Assembly (NCBI GenBank): GCA_024304995.1
Contig: JAMWZD010000001.1
Location: 573,472-637,471 of the forward strand
Length of the DNA stretch: 64,000 nucleotides
Source of the DNA: Rickettsiales bacterium
GTDB taxonomy: Bacteria; Pseudomonadota; Alphaproteobacteria; Rickettsiales; UBA998
Reading direction: 5' to 3'
In this document: one piece after another, positions 11,101-18,814 of the stretch
Numbering within the stretch: the first letter of the stretch is position 1
How the letters are laid out: each line of letters begins with the position of its first letter
Made by a program: the position numbers and the translations under genes
Notes under the pieces: generated by a model
What the model was told of the DNA's origin: nothing
Database searches by the model: none
Seen by the model: only the letters and a program-made list of their open reading frames with translations

Positions 11101-12205
11101 TGTCACCATTAGATGCATTTTCGCTAATAAGATTCACTGTAATGTTACTATCGTTAATTACTCCTGGTGCTGCATTTGCTGGCGCTGCAGGAGTTGAAGA
11201 GCCAGAAACTGTATTTACTGAGGAAGGTTTAGCGCTACCTCCATTGACGATTACATTTTTCATGTCCAGATTGACAGCAGATGCAACATTATTGAAAAAT
11301 ACCTGAATTACCGCATTTTCACTTGGAACCGAAATAGTGCTGAGGGACGGCAGCGCGCCGTTTTTTATAACTAAATCCTGAAATGTGATATTTTGCGATG
11401 TTGTGTTAATTTCAATTCTGTCGGATTCATCAAAATCTGTAATGATAATTGTCTGATTATTTCCAGCGCTGAAAATATTTTTCTCACTCTCTGCGCTGGT
11501 GGGATCATCAAATACCTTCTCCCCTAATTCTCTATCAGTTATTCGCGTACCACCATTAATGTAAAACACGTCTTGCCCTGCGCCACCTGATAGCGTATTG
11601 ACTCCAAAGCCACCATAAAGTGTATCATCGCCATCACCGCCATATAATGCATCATCACCACCATTACCAAAGATAAGGTCATTCCCCGCTCCACCATAAA
11701 TAGTATCGCCAGCATCATCAGGGTCATAGACATCACTGCCACCAAATATTAAGTCCTTCCCTGAACTACCGTAAATTAGGTCACTATCTTCATTTCCAAA
11801 GATTGTATCTGGGGATGTATCATTGACAGATACGAAATTACCATAAATTGTGTCTGAACCAAAGCCACCGTAAATGACATCTGCCCTCGCATTGCCAAAA
11901 ATGTTGTCATTGCCGCCATTACCATAAATAATGTCTGAACCAAACCCTCCAAATAGGGTATCTGCATCATCGAAAGGATCAACAGCCTGACTCCCTCCAT
12001 ATATTATATCATCACCAAAGTCCCCATATAGCGCGTCATTTCCATAGCCACCATACATCGTGTCGTTGTCTACTACATTATCGTAAACAATATTTTTTCC
12101 ATCATTGCCATAGATAGTATCGTTCGCACCCGTACCTCTTAACGTATCCGAGCCATCCAGTCCTGCTAACAAAATACCATTTTCTATTGTAACCATAAAC
12201 TGCAT
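5195..12205 (-). CDS. Giant RTX/cadherin-repeat surface or secreted protein
   Basis: This 2,336-residue acidic protein is an almost certain type I secretion substrate: no N-terminal signal peptide, many GGxGxDxIYG calcium-binding nonapeptides, and C-terminus GDFIF. Approximate layout: RTX block 10-215; linker to 350 ending in a Pro/Ala stretch; eight cadherin-like repeats of about 100 residues (358-1170), each closing in N-[DE]-AP; one Tandem-95/Ig-like repeat to 1273; one dystroglycan-type cadherin domain to 1372; then four RTX modules, each ending in a DxIxxF-type beta segment (near 1578, 1768, 2085, 2252). It is probably a calcium-dependent adhesin. The start (12205 or ATG 12196) lacks a good ribosome binding site. 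Confidence 0.92.
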   Translation of the reverse strand: MQFMVTIENGILLAGLDGSDTLRGTGANDTIYGNDGKNIVYDNVVDNDTMYGGYGNDALYGDFGDDIIYGGSQAVDPFDDADTLFGGFGSDIIYGNGGNDNIFGNARADVIYGGFGSDTIYGNFVSVNDTSPDTIFGNEDSDLIYGSSGKDLIFGGSDVYDPDDAGDTIYGGAGNDLIFGNGGDDALYGGDGDDTLYGGFGVNTLSGGAGQDVFYINGGTRITDRELGEKVFDDPTSAESEKNIFSAGNNQTIIITDFDESDRIEINTTSQNITFQDLVIKNGALPSLSTISVPSENAVIQVFFNNVASAVNLDMKNVIVNGGSAKPSSVNTVSGSSTPAAPANAAPGVINDSNITVNLISENASNGDTVGITASSTDPEGSPLSYSLSDNAGGRFAIDGSTGVITVANAGLLNYEIDASHVVTVVASDGALNTSQNFTINVGDIAEAPIDVTISSDNVDENSAIGTVVGTFDTQDDAGDAHTYSLINNAGGIFRLSGANLEVNGILNHELVGSYNIIVRSDDGNSNIIDKNLTININDVNDAPIYGNQTYNINEDAANGAVVGIATANDEDGDVQSYVIIGGNTSNIFAIGSTTGVIAINDNINLNFEANNQYILEIQSSDGNGGTDNAFITVNITDSNDAPTINSQSFSIDENANINDIVGDISASDEDGDTLTYAITGGNGAGVFAIDANTGRLTVNSGGLDYESVTSHNLTITATDNGTGTLASSAAITINVTDSNDAPTIADQSLNINEDAANGSAIGAVTASDADGDNLFYAIVAGNGDGMFAINAFTGVVTIADNSNLNHETAANRALTIEVTDNGAGTLTDTATLTIAINDVNDAPDIVNQTLNVLDTANDGDVVGTPTATDEDGDNLTYTITSGNSAGIFAINSATGQITVADSAQINSAPPYALTVQVSDDGVGTLSNSAIVNITVNEVNDAPVINNQTYNINENSGNGAAVATISASDPEGHALHYSIISGNADGIFAIDASTGVITIADNTNLNHEYDDSHALQIRVRETSTAELYQDDATVTINVDDINEAPIYNNASFTVAENAANGAIGNVTASEVDDGQTLTYNIISGNSLGIFGINASTGELSIADNTNLNFESLTQHNLVVRATDNGSGTLSDTSTVTVTVTNANDAPVNTAPTNITVNEDQRSAIAGLAVADEDTGTLLSVTLSVAQGVLTLKNNVSGGVNAANISGNGTGSITITNQSATKINATLSAADGLLYQGDAHFFGADTLQMQTSDGTLTDIDNIGITVTSVNDAPTVEESILTQGLKSSETWNYTFSSSLFDDIENDTLTYTAQISSDNDVTYTALPAWITINGATRTFNIASPPGDANEGAYVVKILANDGNGGITDALFNLAVTDDLYGGVAGDDVIVGSSADEVIYGGPGADTLVGRDGVDTIFGAEGNDRIHGDTENTSADNSADLIFGGAGDDSITSDTNGNNQFLANDTVYGESGNDTIRSYKGHDLLDGGSGNDEIYAGNDNDTIYGGSGEDSIRGEGDEDLIYGGAGNDTLEGGSGNDTIYGEADDDLIDASTGDDIIIGGSGDDTLQGQEGADTLTGGDGADTFLYNAPISSESSLYHDIITDFEQGSDIIRLSVFNNIVQGVGNATDRTLEYYQTGTGATAKTIVRSDMINYNFYLELTGHINLTNADFEYFGTVGTSGSENINGSSGLDVILGFNGDDTINGGDGQDLIYGGNGNDSITGHFDKDTLYGDDGDDYIHGGLGNDTIYGGEGNDTIVDASGGGQGELYGGAGNDVFLINSSFDNRDGSTNSGLIKDFAKGEDVIRFAGIPLTGFYFGGADNLNRPHDLNIQYFSDGDFTRLEGNFLFEGGGARRIRVYLDGDYASTGPNQLDVNDIEFTNVVTDNSAGDLDPTANIIRSSTTSIDGVVGTSGNDTIYAGDDNHDPFEHDEVHGGDGDDVIVYKAQYQDGIVNGGRGNDTLFLTSNSSRLVRLGSDDDGSSETIILSGNARMSLSGINFSGGDLIIGGANTDYMFADNGTGSQTFYGRHGHDDIRAGKNFGGDGADYIDGGFGDDTLRAGAGSDTLIGGVGADYLYGDNGNDSFIFKDIHESTIANTDVIWNFNSGDEIHLYGFTGIGSGTYDLTITQYNASQHGQFNKNWTDITASSNQYDLKITVLGHQTFTVGNNLILHNATMGNESAEALTGDAGNNYIIGNRGSDTIFGLDGDDSLFGSGDGGDLIYGGNGADSIDGGDQNDTLWGGTGSDTLIGGEGNDIFTFEATDSTNAAMDIIWDFGLGDNDRIDLSHASFGGISFGDLTITTPEIAGGNYTIVSHAGTGFEVGILGYYETGYNLGAGDFIF
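8385..11150 (-). repeat. Tandem cadherin-like coding repeats, period about 300 bp
   Basis: Within the giant gene, the codons for the N-[DE]-AP boundary recur near 8392, 8770, 9070, 9380, 9676, 9981, 10279, 10580 and 10860, giving an almost regular period of about 300 bp (100 residues) over most of the block. Repeats differ at base level, so this is old duplication under selection rather than recent expansion. Each unit has a core with FAI and STG, as in bacterial cadherin domains. Confidence 0.85.
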
Positions 12206-12445
12206 TGTAGTTTATAAAAGAAAACTATTTGTTAATATATCATAAATTATATGATAATTAGCGGAACATATTTTTATTAATTAAATTGTTATTATAGGGC
12301 ATTTCTTAAATGCTTGGTGATATGAAAGTTAGAAAATTACAGTGAACCCAATCAAAATATTTTCATAGATCACCTAGCTATATCTATATTCAGACTAAAG
12401 ACGAAACTTATATAAAAAATTAGAATGAGGATTAATTTAAATAAA
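12206..12445. other. AT-rich gap between the giant RTX gene and tRNA-Lys
   Basis: These 240 bases hold no coding frame I can support. The region is strongly AT-rich, includes ATCATA-AATTA-TATGAT (near 12239-12255), and should contain the promoter of the giant gene. The T-rich minus strand just past the tRNA 3' end may help end the tRNA transcript. Confidence 0.4.
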
Positions 12446-12521
12446 TGGTGATCCCAGCAGGATTCGAACCTGCGACCTACTGATTAAAAGTCAGTCGCTC
12501 TACCAGCTGAGCTATAGGATC
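12446..12521 (-). tRNA. tRNA-Lys (anticodon UUU)
   Basis: The complete 76-base cloverleaf includes an encoded CCA. Acceptor GATCCTA pairs with TGGGATC (one G-U), the D-arm is GCTC-AGCTGGTA-GAGC, the anticodon stem ACTGA/TCAGT encloses CTTTTAA, and the T-arm is GCAGG-TTCGAAT-CCTGC. The anticodon TTT is at 12486-12488 on the minus strand. Confidence 0.97.
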
Positions 12522-12548
12522 ACAAATCGCAACGAAATGCGAAGCGCC

Positions 12549-12576
12549 ACCATAGAGAAATTGCCGCGCATGTCAA
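12549..12576 (-). promoter_or_regulatory. Promoter of tRNA-Lys
   Basis: Read on the minus strand, a perfect TTGACA (12571-12576) is followed after 16 bases by TATGGT (12549-12554). The expected start near 12540 leaves about 20 bases of 5' leader before the tRNA. Confidence 0.7.
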
Positions 12577-12697
12577 CCGCTATTTAACCATAAAATCTAT
12601 AGATGCGCAATGGCGGCATCGCATTGTTACAGGATTTTACTGCCGAATATGCTTAAGAGGTGGCGAAGCGGACTGCACTATGATATGAGCTTATGGC

Positions 12698-14035
12698 ATG
12701 AGCATAACATTATATAATAGTCTGACGCGAACCAAAGAAGCCCTTCCCCAGCAAGACCATATTGGCATATATGTCTGCGGTCCTACCGTATATAATCGCC
12801 CGCATATTGGCAATGCACGCTCTGTTGTGGTGTATGATGTGCTGTTTCGTTTGCTGCAGCTGGAATATGATACAGTAACCTATGTCCGCAACATCACAGA
12901 TGTGGATGACAAAATTAATGCGGCCGCGAAAACAAAACAGATTACCATCCGTGAACTGACCGAGACAACTGCCAGAGAATTTCACGAGGATATGGACGCG
13001 CTTAATTGTCTTCCTCCCTCCATTGAACCCCGCGCCACAGAGCATATTCCGCAAATCATTACAATGATTGAAGCGCTGATTGATAATGGTCATGCTTACG
13101 TGGCTGAAGAGCATGTATTGTTTGATGTGACCGCACCAAGCAACAATGCTGCATGGCATTATGGTATGCTTTCAGGGCGTGAGACAGAAGACCAGCAGGC
13201 AGGCGCGCGCATCGCCGTGGAATCCTATAAACGCAATGGGGGTGATTTTGTGCTGTGGAAACCTTCTTTGCCAGACGATGATGCTTCCAGCGTGTTTGGC
13301 AGCCCGTGGGGCAAGGGTCGCCCTGGGTGGCATATTGAATGTTCCGCCATGTCCACCCATTATCTGGGAACTACGTTTGATATTCACGGCGGCGGGGCAG
13401 ACCTGAAATTCCCGCATCATGAAAATGAAATGGCGCAAAGCTGCTGCGCGCACCCTGATGCATCTTATGCAAAACACTGGATGCATAACGGCTTTTTAAC
13501 CGTAAACGGTGAAAAAATGTCAAAGTCTCTCGGCAATTTCATCACCGTGCATGAACTGCTTCAGCGCGGCGTGAAAGGCGAAGTGATCCGTCTTGCACTG
13601 CTATCCGCGCATTATGCCAAGCCGCTGGACTGGAATGACAAATTGCTTTCAGATTGCGAAAAACAGCTGGATAAACTCTATCGCAAAATCGAAGCCACCC
13701 CGCAAAGCAGCGTTGCTGATGATGTATTCTTGCAAAAACTGAGAGAAGATTTAAATGTGCCTGCCGCCATCGCCGCGTTGCACAGCATGGACGCTACACA
13801 TTTAAAATCCAGTGCCGCAATGCTGGGTTTGTTGCAGGATGTGGACTGGCTGAAAGCAGAAGCACCGCTGGACACCTCCCTCAATGCCGAAATACAGGAA
13901 TTTATTGCCGCACGCAAAGCCGCAAAAGCAGAGAAAAACTGGGCAAAGGCAGATGAAATCCGCGATACGCTGAAAGCACGTAATATCGAGCTGATTGATT
14001 TGCCAGATGGCACTACGCAGTGGAAACAGCTTTAG
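12698..14035 (+). CDS. cysS: Cysteinyl-tRNA synthetase
   Basis: This class I aminoacyl-tRNA synthetase charges tRNA-Cys. The protein opens with the family zinc-ligand motif CGPTVYN (Cys27). The HIGH signature is HIGN (36-39) and the KMSKS loop is 273-277. Further zinc-site residues are visible in WHIECSAMS and the FPHHENE motif. At 445 residues it is normal, though slightly short at the C-terminus. The start lacks a strong ribosome binding site, and a TATGAT at 12679-12684 suggests a very short leader. Its last 23 bases overlap the antisense membrane-protein gene. Confidence 0.95.
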   Translation: MSITLYNSLTRTKEALPQQDHIGIYVCGPTVYNRPHIGNARSVVVYDVLFRLLQLEYDTVTYVRNITDVDDKINAAAKTKQITIRELTETTAREFHEDMDALNCLPPSIEPRATEHIPQIITMIEALIDNGHAYVAEEHVLFDVTAPSNNAAWHYGMLSGRETEDQQAGARIAVESYKRNGGDFVLWKPSLPDDDASSVFGSPWGKGRPGWHIECSAMSTHYLGTTFDIHGGGADLKFPHHENEMAQSCCAHPDASYAKHWMHNGFLTVNGEKMSKSLGNFITVHELLQRGVKGEVIRLALLSAHYAKPLDWNDKLLSDCEKQLDKLYRKIEATPQSSVADDVFLQKLREDLNVPAAIAALHSMDATHLKSSAAMLGLLQDVDWLKAEAPLDTSLNAEIQEFIAARKAAKAEKNWAKADEIRDTLKARNIELIDLPDGTTQWKQL

Positions 14036-14594
14036 GCGCAGCAGTGAATATATATGCCGCGCGGCAGTAATAAAGATACGCAATCACTTCGCAGGATTCT
14101 TCAATTAATGGAGAAGCATAAATGGAAACCAGCTTATGATCAAAAATATCGCCTAAAAGCAAGCATATAAAAGAAATGGCAAGATAGGCAATAGTATCTT
14201 TTACAACTGCATATTGAAGCAGTGAAACTATGTTTTTCACCTGCTTGAACATCACTATGAATAGAGCAACCCCAACAGCCGAAAGTGTTACAGCGGCGAC
14301 TAATTCTATCCTGTCAGACAGTGTTTCAGATATGCCATAAGCGCTGCCCCATGAACTCTCACGCCCTATACAGGCAATGGCAATGCATGTCATGAACACG
14401 CAGCCTGCCCCCCATACGCTGTGCCACTCTGCGCGTCGCACCCAAAAGCAGGCAGATATTCCCAGAAGGATTAGCTGCGTCAGCTCCAGCATACTCATCT
14501 CACCAGTGGGCCACATTAACACCCCTCCAGCAACCACCAGTAACGCTATCATACATAATGCGCTGAGTAATTCGATTGCATATTGTCTTTTCAT
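14013..14594 (-). CDS. Uncharacterised integral membrane protein
   Basis: This 193-residue protein has about five or six hydrophobic segments covering most of its length, starting with LLSALCMIALLVVAGGV and ending with a segment near CEVIAYLYY. I recognise no family motif. The coding sequence is supported by the consistent transmembrane pattern with positive residues between segments, and the lack of a competing + strand frame. The 3' end overlaps cysS by 23 bases tail to tail. It probably sits in the inner membrane; function is unknown. Confidence 0.6.
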   Translation of the reverse strand: MKRQYAIELLSALCMIALLVVAGGVLMWPTGEMSMLELTQLILLGISACFWVRRAEWHSVWGAGCVFMTCIAIACIGRESSWGSAYGISETLSDRIELVAAVTLSAVGVALFIVMFKQVKNIVSLLQYAVVKDTIAYLAISFICLLLGDIFDHKLVSIYASPLIEESCEVIAYLYYCRAAYIFTAAPKAVSTA

Positions 14595-14752
14595 AAGCGC
14601 AGAACCATAATGATATTTTTATAGACTGACCAGAAAATTTGAGCAATCCGACATATCCATAACGGCAAATTTATGAAATGTTGCGAAAAGGCTTTTGCAT
14701 TTTATGTGCGAGGGGCTTACATTACATGCAATATAATAATTATGAGGAACGC

Positions 14753-15466
14753 ATGTCGCTGCTAGAGACCATTAAAAATGTCGTTGTGACACCCATTCAC
14801 CCCAAAGGAAAATCCATCATTGCGATTGCGGTTATCGCTGCAGTGATTCTCTGGCTCATTGAAGATGATTTATGGTTTTTCGGGCTGCTGCTGGTCGCCT
14901 TTTGTGTGTATTTCTTCCGCAACCCCGTACGCACTGTGCCACGTGGGGAGGGGATGATTCTGGCAACGGGGGACGGCGTTATTTCTAATATTACTGAAAG
15001 CACGCTGCCTGAAGAATTAAACAATGTTGATGATACGGTATATCACAAAGTGTCCATTTTCCTGAATGTGTTTAACGTGCATGTGAACCGCCTGCCCGTG
15101 AGTGGCACGGTAACGCGCGAAGTATATGTACCAGGCAAATTCATCAACGCGGCAGAAGACAAAGCCTCAAAGGATAATGAGCGCAGCGTGGCGACGATTA
15201 CAACGAAAGACAATGAAGTAATCGCTTTTGCGCAGATTGCTGGGTTGGTCGCGCGTCGTATCATCACCCAAATTCACGAAGGTGACAAAGCAGTGCAAGG
15301 CGCGCGTTATGGCATCATCCGTTTTGGCAGCCGTTGTGATGTGTACATTCCTAAAGACTATAATCTGCTGGTTGATGTGGGCAGCACAACGCTGGGTGGG
15401 GAGACGATTCTTGCCACACACCCGAAGAAATTTGACGCTACAAAAATTGAGTGGGTGCAGGATTAA
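14753..15466 (+). CDS. psd: Phosphatidylserine decarboxylase proenzyme, short form
   Basis: This enzyme makes phosphatidylethanolamine from phosphatidylserine at the inner membrane. The 237-residue sequence belongs to the short bacterial form. An N-terminal hydrophobic segment (21-55) precedes FFRNPVR, and the self-cleavage site is Gly192-Ser193 in RFGSR, where Ser becomes the pyruvoyl group. I chose ATG 14753 because AGGAA lies just upstream and the protein then starts like the family; an in-frame extension to 14678 looks like leader. The stop overlaps the pssA start (TAATG), so the two are co-translated. Confidence 0.93.
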   Translation: MSLLETIKNVVVTPIHPKGKSIIAIAVIAAVILWLIEDDLWFFGLLLVAFCVYFFRNPVRTVPRGEGMILATGDGVISNITESTLPEELNNVDDTVYHKVSIFLNVFNVHVNRLPVSGTVTREVYVPGKFINAAEDKASKDNERSVATITTKDNEVIAFAQIAGLVARRIITQIHEGDKAVQGARYGIIRFGSRCDVYIPKDYNLLVDVGSTTLGGETILATHPKKFDATKIEWVQD

Positions 15467-16209
15467 TGCCTTCCCGCCCGATACGCCTTATCCGCAAATA
15501 TCTTCCCACTGCGATTACGCTGACTGCCATGTGCTGCGGGTTGACCGCACTTCGGCTGAGCTATATTCGTGAAGATATTTATTATTCTTTGCTGTTGCTG
15601 CTGTTGGCAGCGTTTTTGGATGGGATTGACGGAAAAGTCGCGCGGCGATTGAACGTGGAAAGCCCCGTGGGCGCTCAGCTGGATTCATTGGCGGATTTTC
15701 TGAATTTTGGTGTCACACCTGCACTCATAATGTATGAATGGCATCTGAAAGATCTTTATTTCTTCGGCTGGGCAGCTACGCTAATTTTCATGTGCGGCGG
15801 AGCCTATCGTCTGGCGCGGTTTAACGTCATGTATAGCAATAAGGGCATGGAGAATATCTCCTCCAATTTCTTTGTCGGCGTGCCAAGCCCCGCAGGCGCG
15901 ATTATCGTATTTCTGCCTATGGTGCTGACATTGCAAGGTTATATTAAAGACGAAACCGCCATCTTTACTACACTTTACGTGGTGTTCTGCGCCTTCCTGA
16001 TGGTCTCCACCATCAAAACCCCCTCCCACAAAATGCTCACCTTCACCCGCAAAAAAATGCTTCCGATTGTGCTGGGACTGGGCATTTTTATCGGTCTCTC
16101 GCTAAGTAACCCATTCAACAGCTATCTGGTGGCAACGATAGGGTATTTAGTGGTGATTACGGTGCTGTATTTTAGGAATGAGGTGTATCGGAAGCGGGTG
16201 GCACGTTAA
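15466..16209 (+). CDS. pssA: CDP-diacylglycerol-serine O-phosphatidyltransferase
   Basis: This integral membrane enzyme joins CDP-diacylglycerol and serine to give phosphatidylserine, the substrate of the psd product. The CDP-alcohol phosphotransferase signature is complete: Asp52, Asp55-Gly56, Ala59-Arg60, Gly69, Asp73, Asp77, with spacing 2-2-8-3-3. About six to eight membrane segments fill the remaining 247 residues. The start is ATG 15466, sharing one base with the psd stop. The last four bases overlap the convergent gene at 16206. Confidence 0.94.
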   Translation: MPSRPIRLIRKYLPTAITLTAMCCGLTALRLSYIREDIYYSLLLLLLAAFLDGIDGKVARRLNVESPVGAQLDSLADFLNFGVTPALIMYEWHLKDLYFFGWAATLIFMCGGAYRLARFNVMYSNKGMENISSNFFVGVPSPAGAIIVFLPMVLTLQGYIKDETAIFTTLYVVFCAFLMVSTIKTPSHKMLTFTRKKMLPIVLGLGIFIGLSLSNPFNSYLVATIGYLVVITVLYFRNEVYRKRVAR

Positions 16210-17078
16210 TTTCTACGCTCACTTGTAATATGAGTCTTATTATAATCCTCAAGTATTTTTTGCAATTTATCTTCTGGAACAATTTTGTCTATTTGCTTTG
16301 GAAAATATGTTGCCTTGCCTAACGTATTTAAAAAGAAATCATTCAATCTACCCGCAGCAGACATTTGGTAGTGAAAAGTTAGTTGTCCAGTTGAGTCTGC
16401 TTTGTATGATTTTTGTAATAGAATTGAAAATAAGTAACAGTATATACGAACGTAATTTCTCTCTCCAAGTTCGTTAATAGGCTGCTCAAACTCGTCTATA
16501 CTATTAGTTCCATCCATATTATTTTGGCTGCTTCTATCTGAATACATATGCTTTAATTGTTGGTGGATTCTTTCAAAATACCTTAAATGCTCAAATTGAT
16601 TACCAATTCGGAGAAAATAGCTTTTAGGTATGTATCCAAAGATACCCTGAACCGCCACCTGCATTTCCTCATGTATATCTTTTGATTGAATAAGAAAAAC
16701 ATTTAATGCCGCACTTTTTGCGTTATCCTCAGTGGCATCAACCTGCTTTGTCATCTCCTCACGCTGCAATGAGATTTCATAGCCTTGCATGAAATATCCG
16801 ATGATTAACCAAAAGAACGCCAACGGCGCAAAGAAGCCAGCAAGAAAATCTCCCTGCTCATTTAATGGCATTGAATAAAAATTTCTGAGAAAACTTGGAA
16901 AGTCCTTTTGAGGCATTGCTCCGATGAAACTAGGGTCAACTAATTTTATATCTACAAAATATACTCTAAAATAGACTACAAACCACACTACTGTTACTGT
17001 CAGACCAAACGCAGTAATATGTTCAATAAACCACGTTTTAAAACGCTTCCAACGACTAGCTTCTGGTTGCCCCATCAC
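16206..17078 (-). CDS. Uncharacterised two-helix membrane protein with long cytoplasmic tail
   Basis: This 290-residue protein has two membrane segments, near 22-42 (HITAFGLTVTVVWFVVYF) and 82-97 (FFAPLAFFWLIIGYF), followed by a soluble tail rich in helices. The FFAPLAFFWLIIGYxxQG element recurs in many bacterial hypothetical membrane proteins, from memory; no function is established. Base use is more AT-rich than in its neighbours. The start (ATG 17078 or 17075) lies inside the proA 3' end with a 23-base overlap, so it is likely translated from the proA message. It may be an acquired gene. Confidence 0.6.
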   Translation of the reverse strand: MMGQPEASRWKRFKTWFIEHITAFGLTVTVVWFVVYFRVYFVDIKLVDPSFIGAMPQKDFPSFLRNFYSMPLNEQGDFLAGFFAPLAFFWLIIGYFMQGYEISLQREEMTKQVDATEDNAKSAALNVFLIQSKDIHEEMQVAVQGIFGYIPKSYFLRIGNQFEHLRYFERIHQQLKHMYSDRSSQNNMDGTNSIDEFEQPINELGERNYVRIYCYLFSILLQKSYKADSTGQLTFHYQMSAAGRLNDFFLNTLGKATYFPKQIDKIVPEDKLQKILEDYNKTHITSERRN

Positions 17079-18336
17079 TGCTCACCACATATTTATAGGT
17101 CGTCAGCTGCTTGCAGCCTACAGGGCCGCGCGCGTGCAAGCGTCCTGTGGAGATGCCGATTTCTGCGCCCATGCCAAATTCGCCGCCATCGGCAAATTGG
17201 GTGGAGGTGTTGTGCATCACAATAGCGCTGTCAATTTCGCGTTGATATTGCGCGACGATAATATCATCTTCTGCAATAATCGCGTCCGTATGGTGTGAGC
17301 TGAAATGATTGACATGCTCAATCGCCTGCTCTGGCGTTTGCACCACTTTAACTGATAAAATGGCATCAAGATATTCTTCGCCCCAGTCATTATCTGCTGC
17401 TGGCTTCACGCGCCCGTCTGCGGCTTGTGCTTTTGCATCTCCACGGAACTCACAGCCTTCCAGCGCATCAATAATGGCAGGCAGGTAGGCATTTACGATG
17501 CTTGCATCTATCACTAAAGATTCAGTTGCCCCGCAAATGCCCGTGCGGCGCAGTTTGGCGTTTTTGATGATGTTGATGGCTTTGTCTTTGTCAGCTGATG
17601 CGTGAACATAGATATGGCAATTCCCATCCAGATGTTGAATGGTGGGAATGCGGCTTTCGCGTGCAATCCGCTCCGTCAGGCTTTTGCCTCCGCGTGGCAC
17701 GATAATATCTATTGTCTCAGTCATGGTCAGCATTTCGCCCACAGCTGCTCGGTCTCTCGTTGGTACTAACTGCACCGCACTTTCTGGCAACCCAGCCGAA
17801 CGCAAGCCTTCATGCATACACGCCACAATCGCCTCAGAAGAATGGAAACTTTCAGACCCTCCGCGCAAAATGGCTGCATTGCCAGACTTGATGCATAATG
17901 CACCTGCATCTGCCGTCACATTCGGGCGGGATTCATAAATAATGCCAATCACTCCAAGCGGCACGGAGACGCGCTTAATGGTTAAGCCATTTTCCTTGCG
18001 CGTATATTCCTCCAGCATTTCGCCTACAGGGTCTGCCAATGTTGCAATGGCGCGAACGCCACTTGCAATGGCACTAATGCGGTCTGCATCCAGTTTTAAA
18101 CGATCCAGCATAGAACCGCTCAAACCCTTTTCTTTGGCGGCTGCCATATCCTTCTGATTGGCAAGCAGAATGCTTTTCGCATTCGCTTCAATCGCATCTG
18201 CCGCGGCTTGCAGCGCCTTATTTTTATCTTCCGTGCTGGCTATGGCAAGCGTGCGATATGCCTGTTTTGCGCCTGCGCCAATCGCATGCATCAGTTCAGT
18301 AATAGTATCTTTTTGGAGTGGTGCTGTATTTGTCAT
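17056..18336 (-). CDS. proA: Gamma-glutamyl phosphate reductase
   Basis: This enzyme carries out the second step of proline synthesis: NADPH-dependent reduction of gamma-glutamyl phosphate to the semialdehyde. The 426-residue length is typical. The catalytic cysteine is in RRTGICGATE, and cofactor-fold motifs include IYESRPNVTADAG and LRGGSES. The C-terminus (GEFGMGAEIGISTGRLHARGP) is characteristic of the family, and the frame continues past the usual end to YKYVVSSDG. proB is not in the window, although it is often adjacent. The membrane orphan follows with overlap. Confidence 0.95.
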   Translation of the reverse strand: MTNTAPLQKDTITELMHAIGAGAKQAYRTLAIASTEDKNKALQAAADAIEANAKSILLANQKDMAAAKEKGLSGSMLDRLKLDADRISAIASGVRAIATLADPVGEMLEEYTRKENGLTIKRVSVPLGVIGIIYESRPNVTADAGALCIKSGNAAILRGGSESFHSSEAIVACMHEGLRSAGLPESAVQLVPTRDRAAVGEMLTMTETIDIIVPRGGKSLTERIARESRIPTIQHLDGNCHIYVHASADKDKAINIIKNAKLRRTGICGATESLVIDASIVNAYLPAIIDALEGCEFRGDAKAQAADGRVKPAADNDWGEEYLDAILSVKVVQTPEQAIEHVNHFSSHHTDAIIAEDDIIVAQYQREIDSAIVMHNTSTQFADGGEFGMGAEIGISTGRLHARGPVGCKQLTTYKYVVSSDGATRS

Positions 18337-18450
18337 GCATGAACCCTAACAAATTTGCCGCATCATTTCCAGTGCGAAATAATGCTTTTCAGTTTTAGTG
18401 GGATGTGGTAATGCAATTATTGTACATTTTATTTATAGATTTTTCTTATC

Positions 18451-18771
18451 ATGGCAAATCAGCCAACATGCGAAAAAAGCTTCAGACTTGCCAACATCAT
18501 TGGCAAAGAGAATGCTCATAAACTTGGCGAGATAATGAACAGAATTATGAATGAGGCTTCGAACGAATTCTCTGATAATGAATTGTTTGAAATTTGTGAT
18601 AAAGGGCAAACGCCTCTTTTTACATATTCAGAAGCTCCCAAATTTTTTCAGCGCATCATGATTCAAAAATTTCTCGATGCATCCAGCCTTGAGGGACAGA
18701 AAGATTTAGCTGAGAGATATAAAATACCAGGTGTGTTTTATGTCTATGGCAGCAGGAACCGCACACGATAA
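18451..18771 (+). CDS. Small orphan soluble protein
   Basis: This 106-residue, mixed-charge, mainly helical protein has no motif that I recognise. It begins MANQPTCEK and includes ICDKGQTPLF and ERYKIPGVFYVYG. A terminator overlapping the stop closes it, which supports a real single-gene transcript. An extended AT-rich stretch before the ATG (18413-18450) would hold the promoter. Function unknown. Confidence 0.5.
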   Translation: MANQPTCEKSFRLANIIGKENAHKLGEIMNRIMNEASNEFSDNELFEICDKGQTPLFTYSEAPKFFQRIMIQKFLDASSLEGQKDLAERYKIPGVFYVYGSRNRTR

Positions 18772-18795
18772 ATTTATCTGATGCGGTTTTTTTTT
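18757..18795 (+). terminator. Intrinsic terminator after the 106-residue orphan
   Basis: Outer stem AACCGCA (18757-18763) pairs with TGCGGTT (18782-18788), with an inner GATAAATTTATC hairpin, followed by a run of nine T (18787-18795). It overlaps the end of the coding region. Confidence 0.85.
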
Positions 18796-18814
18796 GTGCG
18801 CACTCACCTATATA

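Noticed and set aside
5316-11306. Many + strand frames within the giant RTX gene
   Set aside because: All lie opposite a single 2,336-codon frame with clear repeat domains; composition follows the antisense.
5400-12150. Regular repeats considered as CRISPR-like array or satellite DNA
   Set aside because: Repeats are 27-bp (RTX) or about 300-bp (cadherin) in-frame coding units, variable at base level, without constant repeats and unique spacers.
14678-14752. Longer psd start at 14678
   Set aside because: Adds 25 residues not seen in the family, while ATG 14753 has a good AGGAA ribosome binding site.
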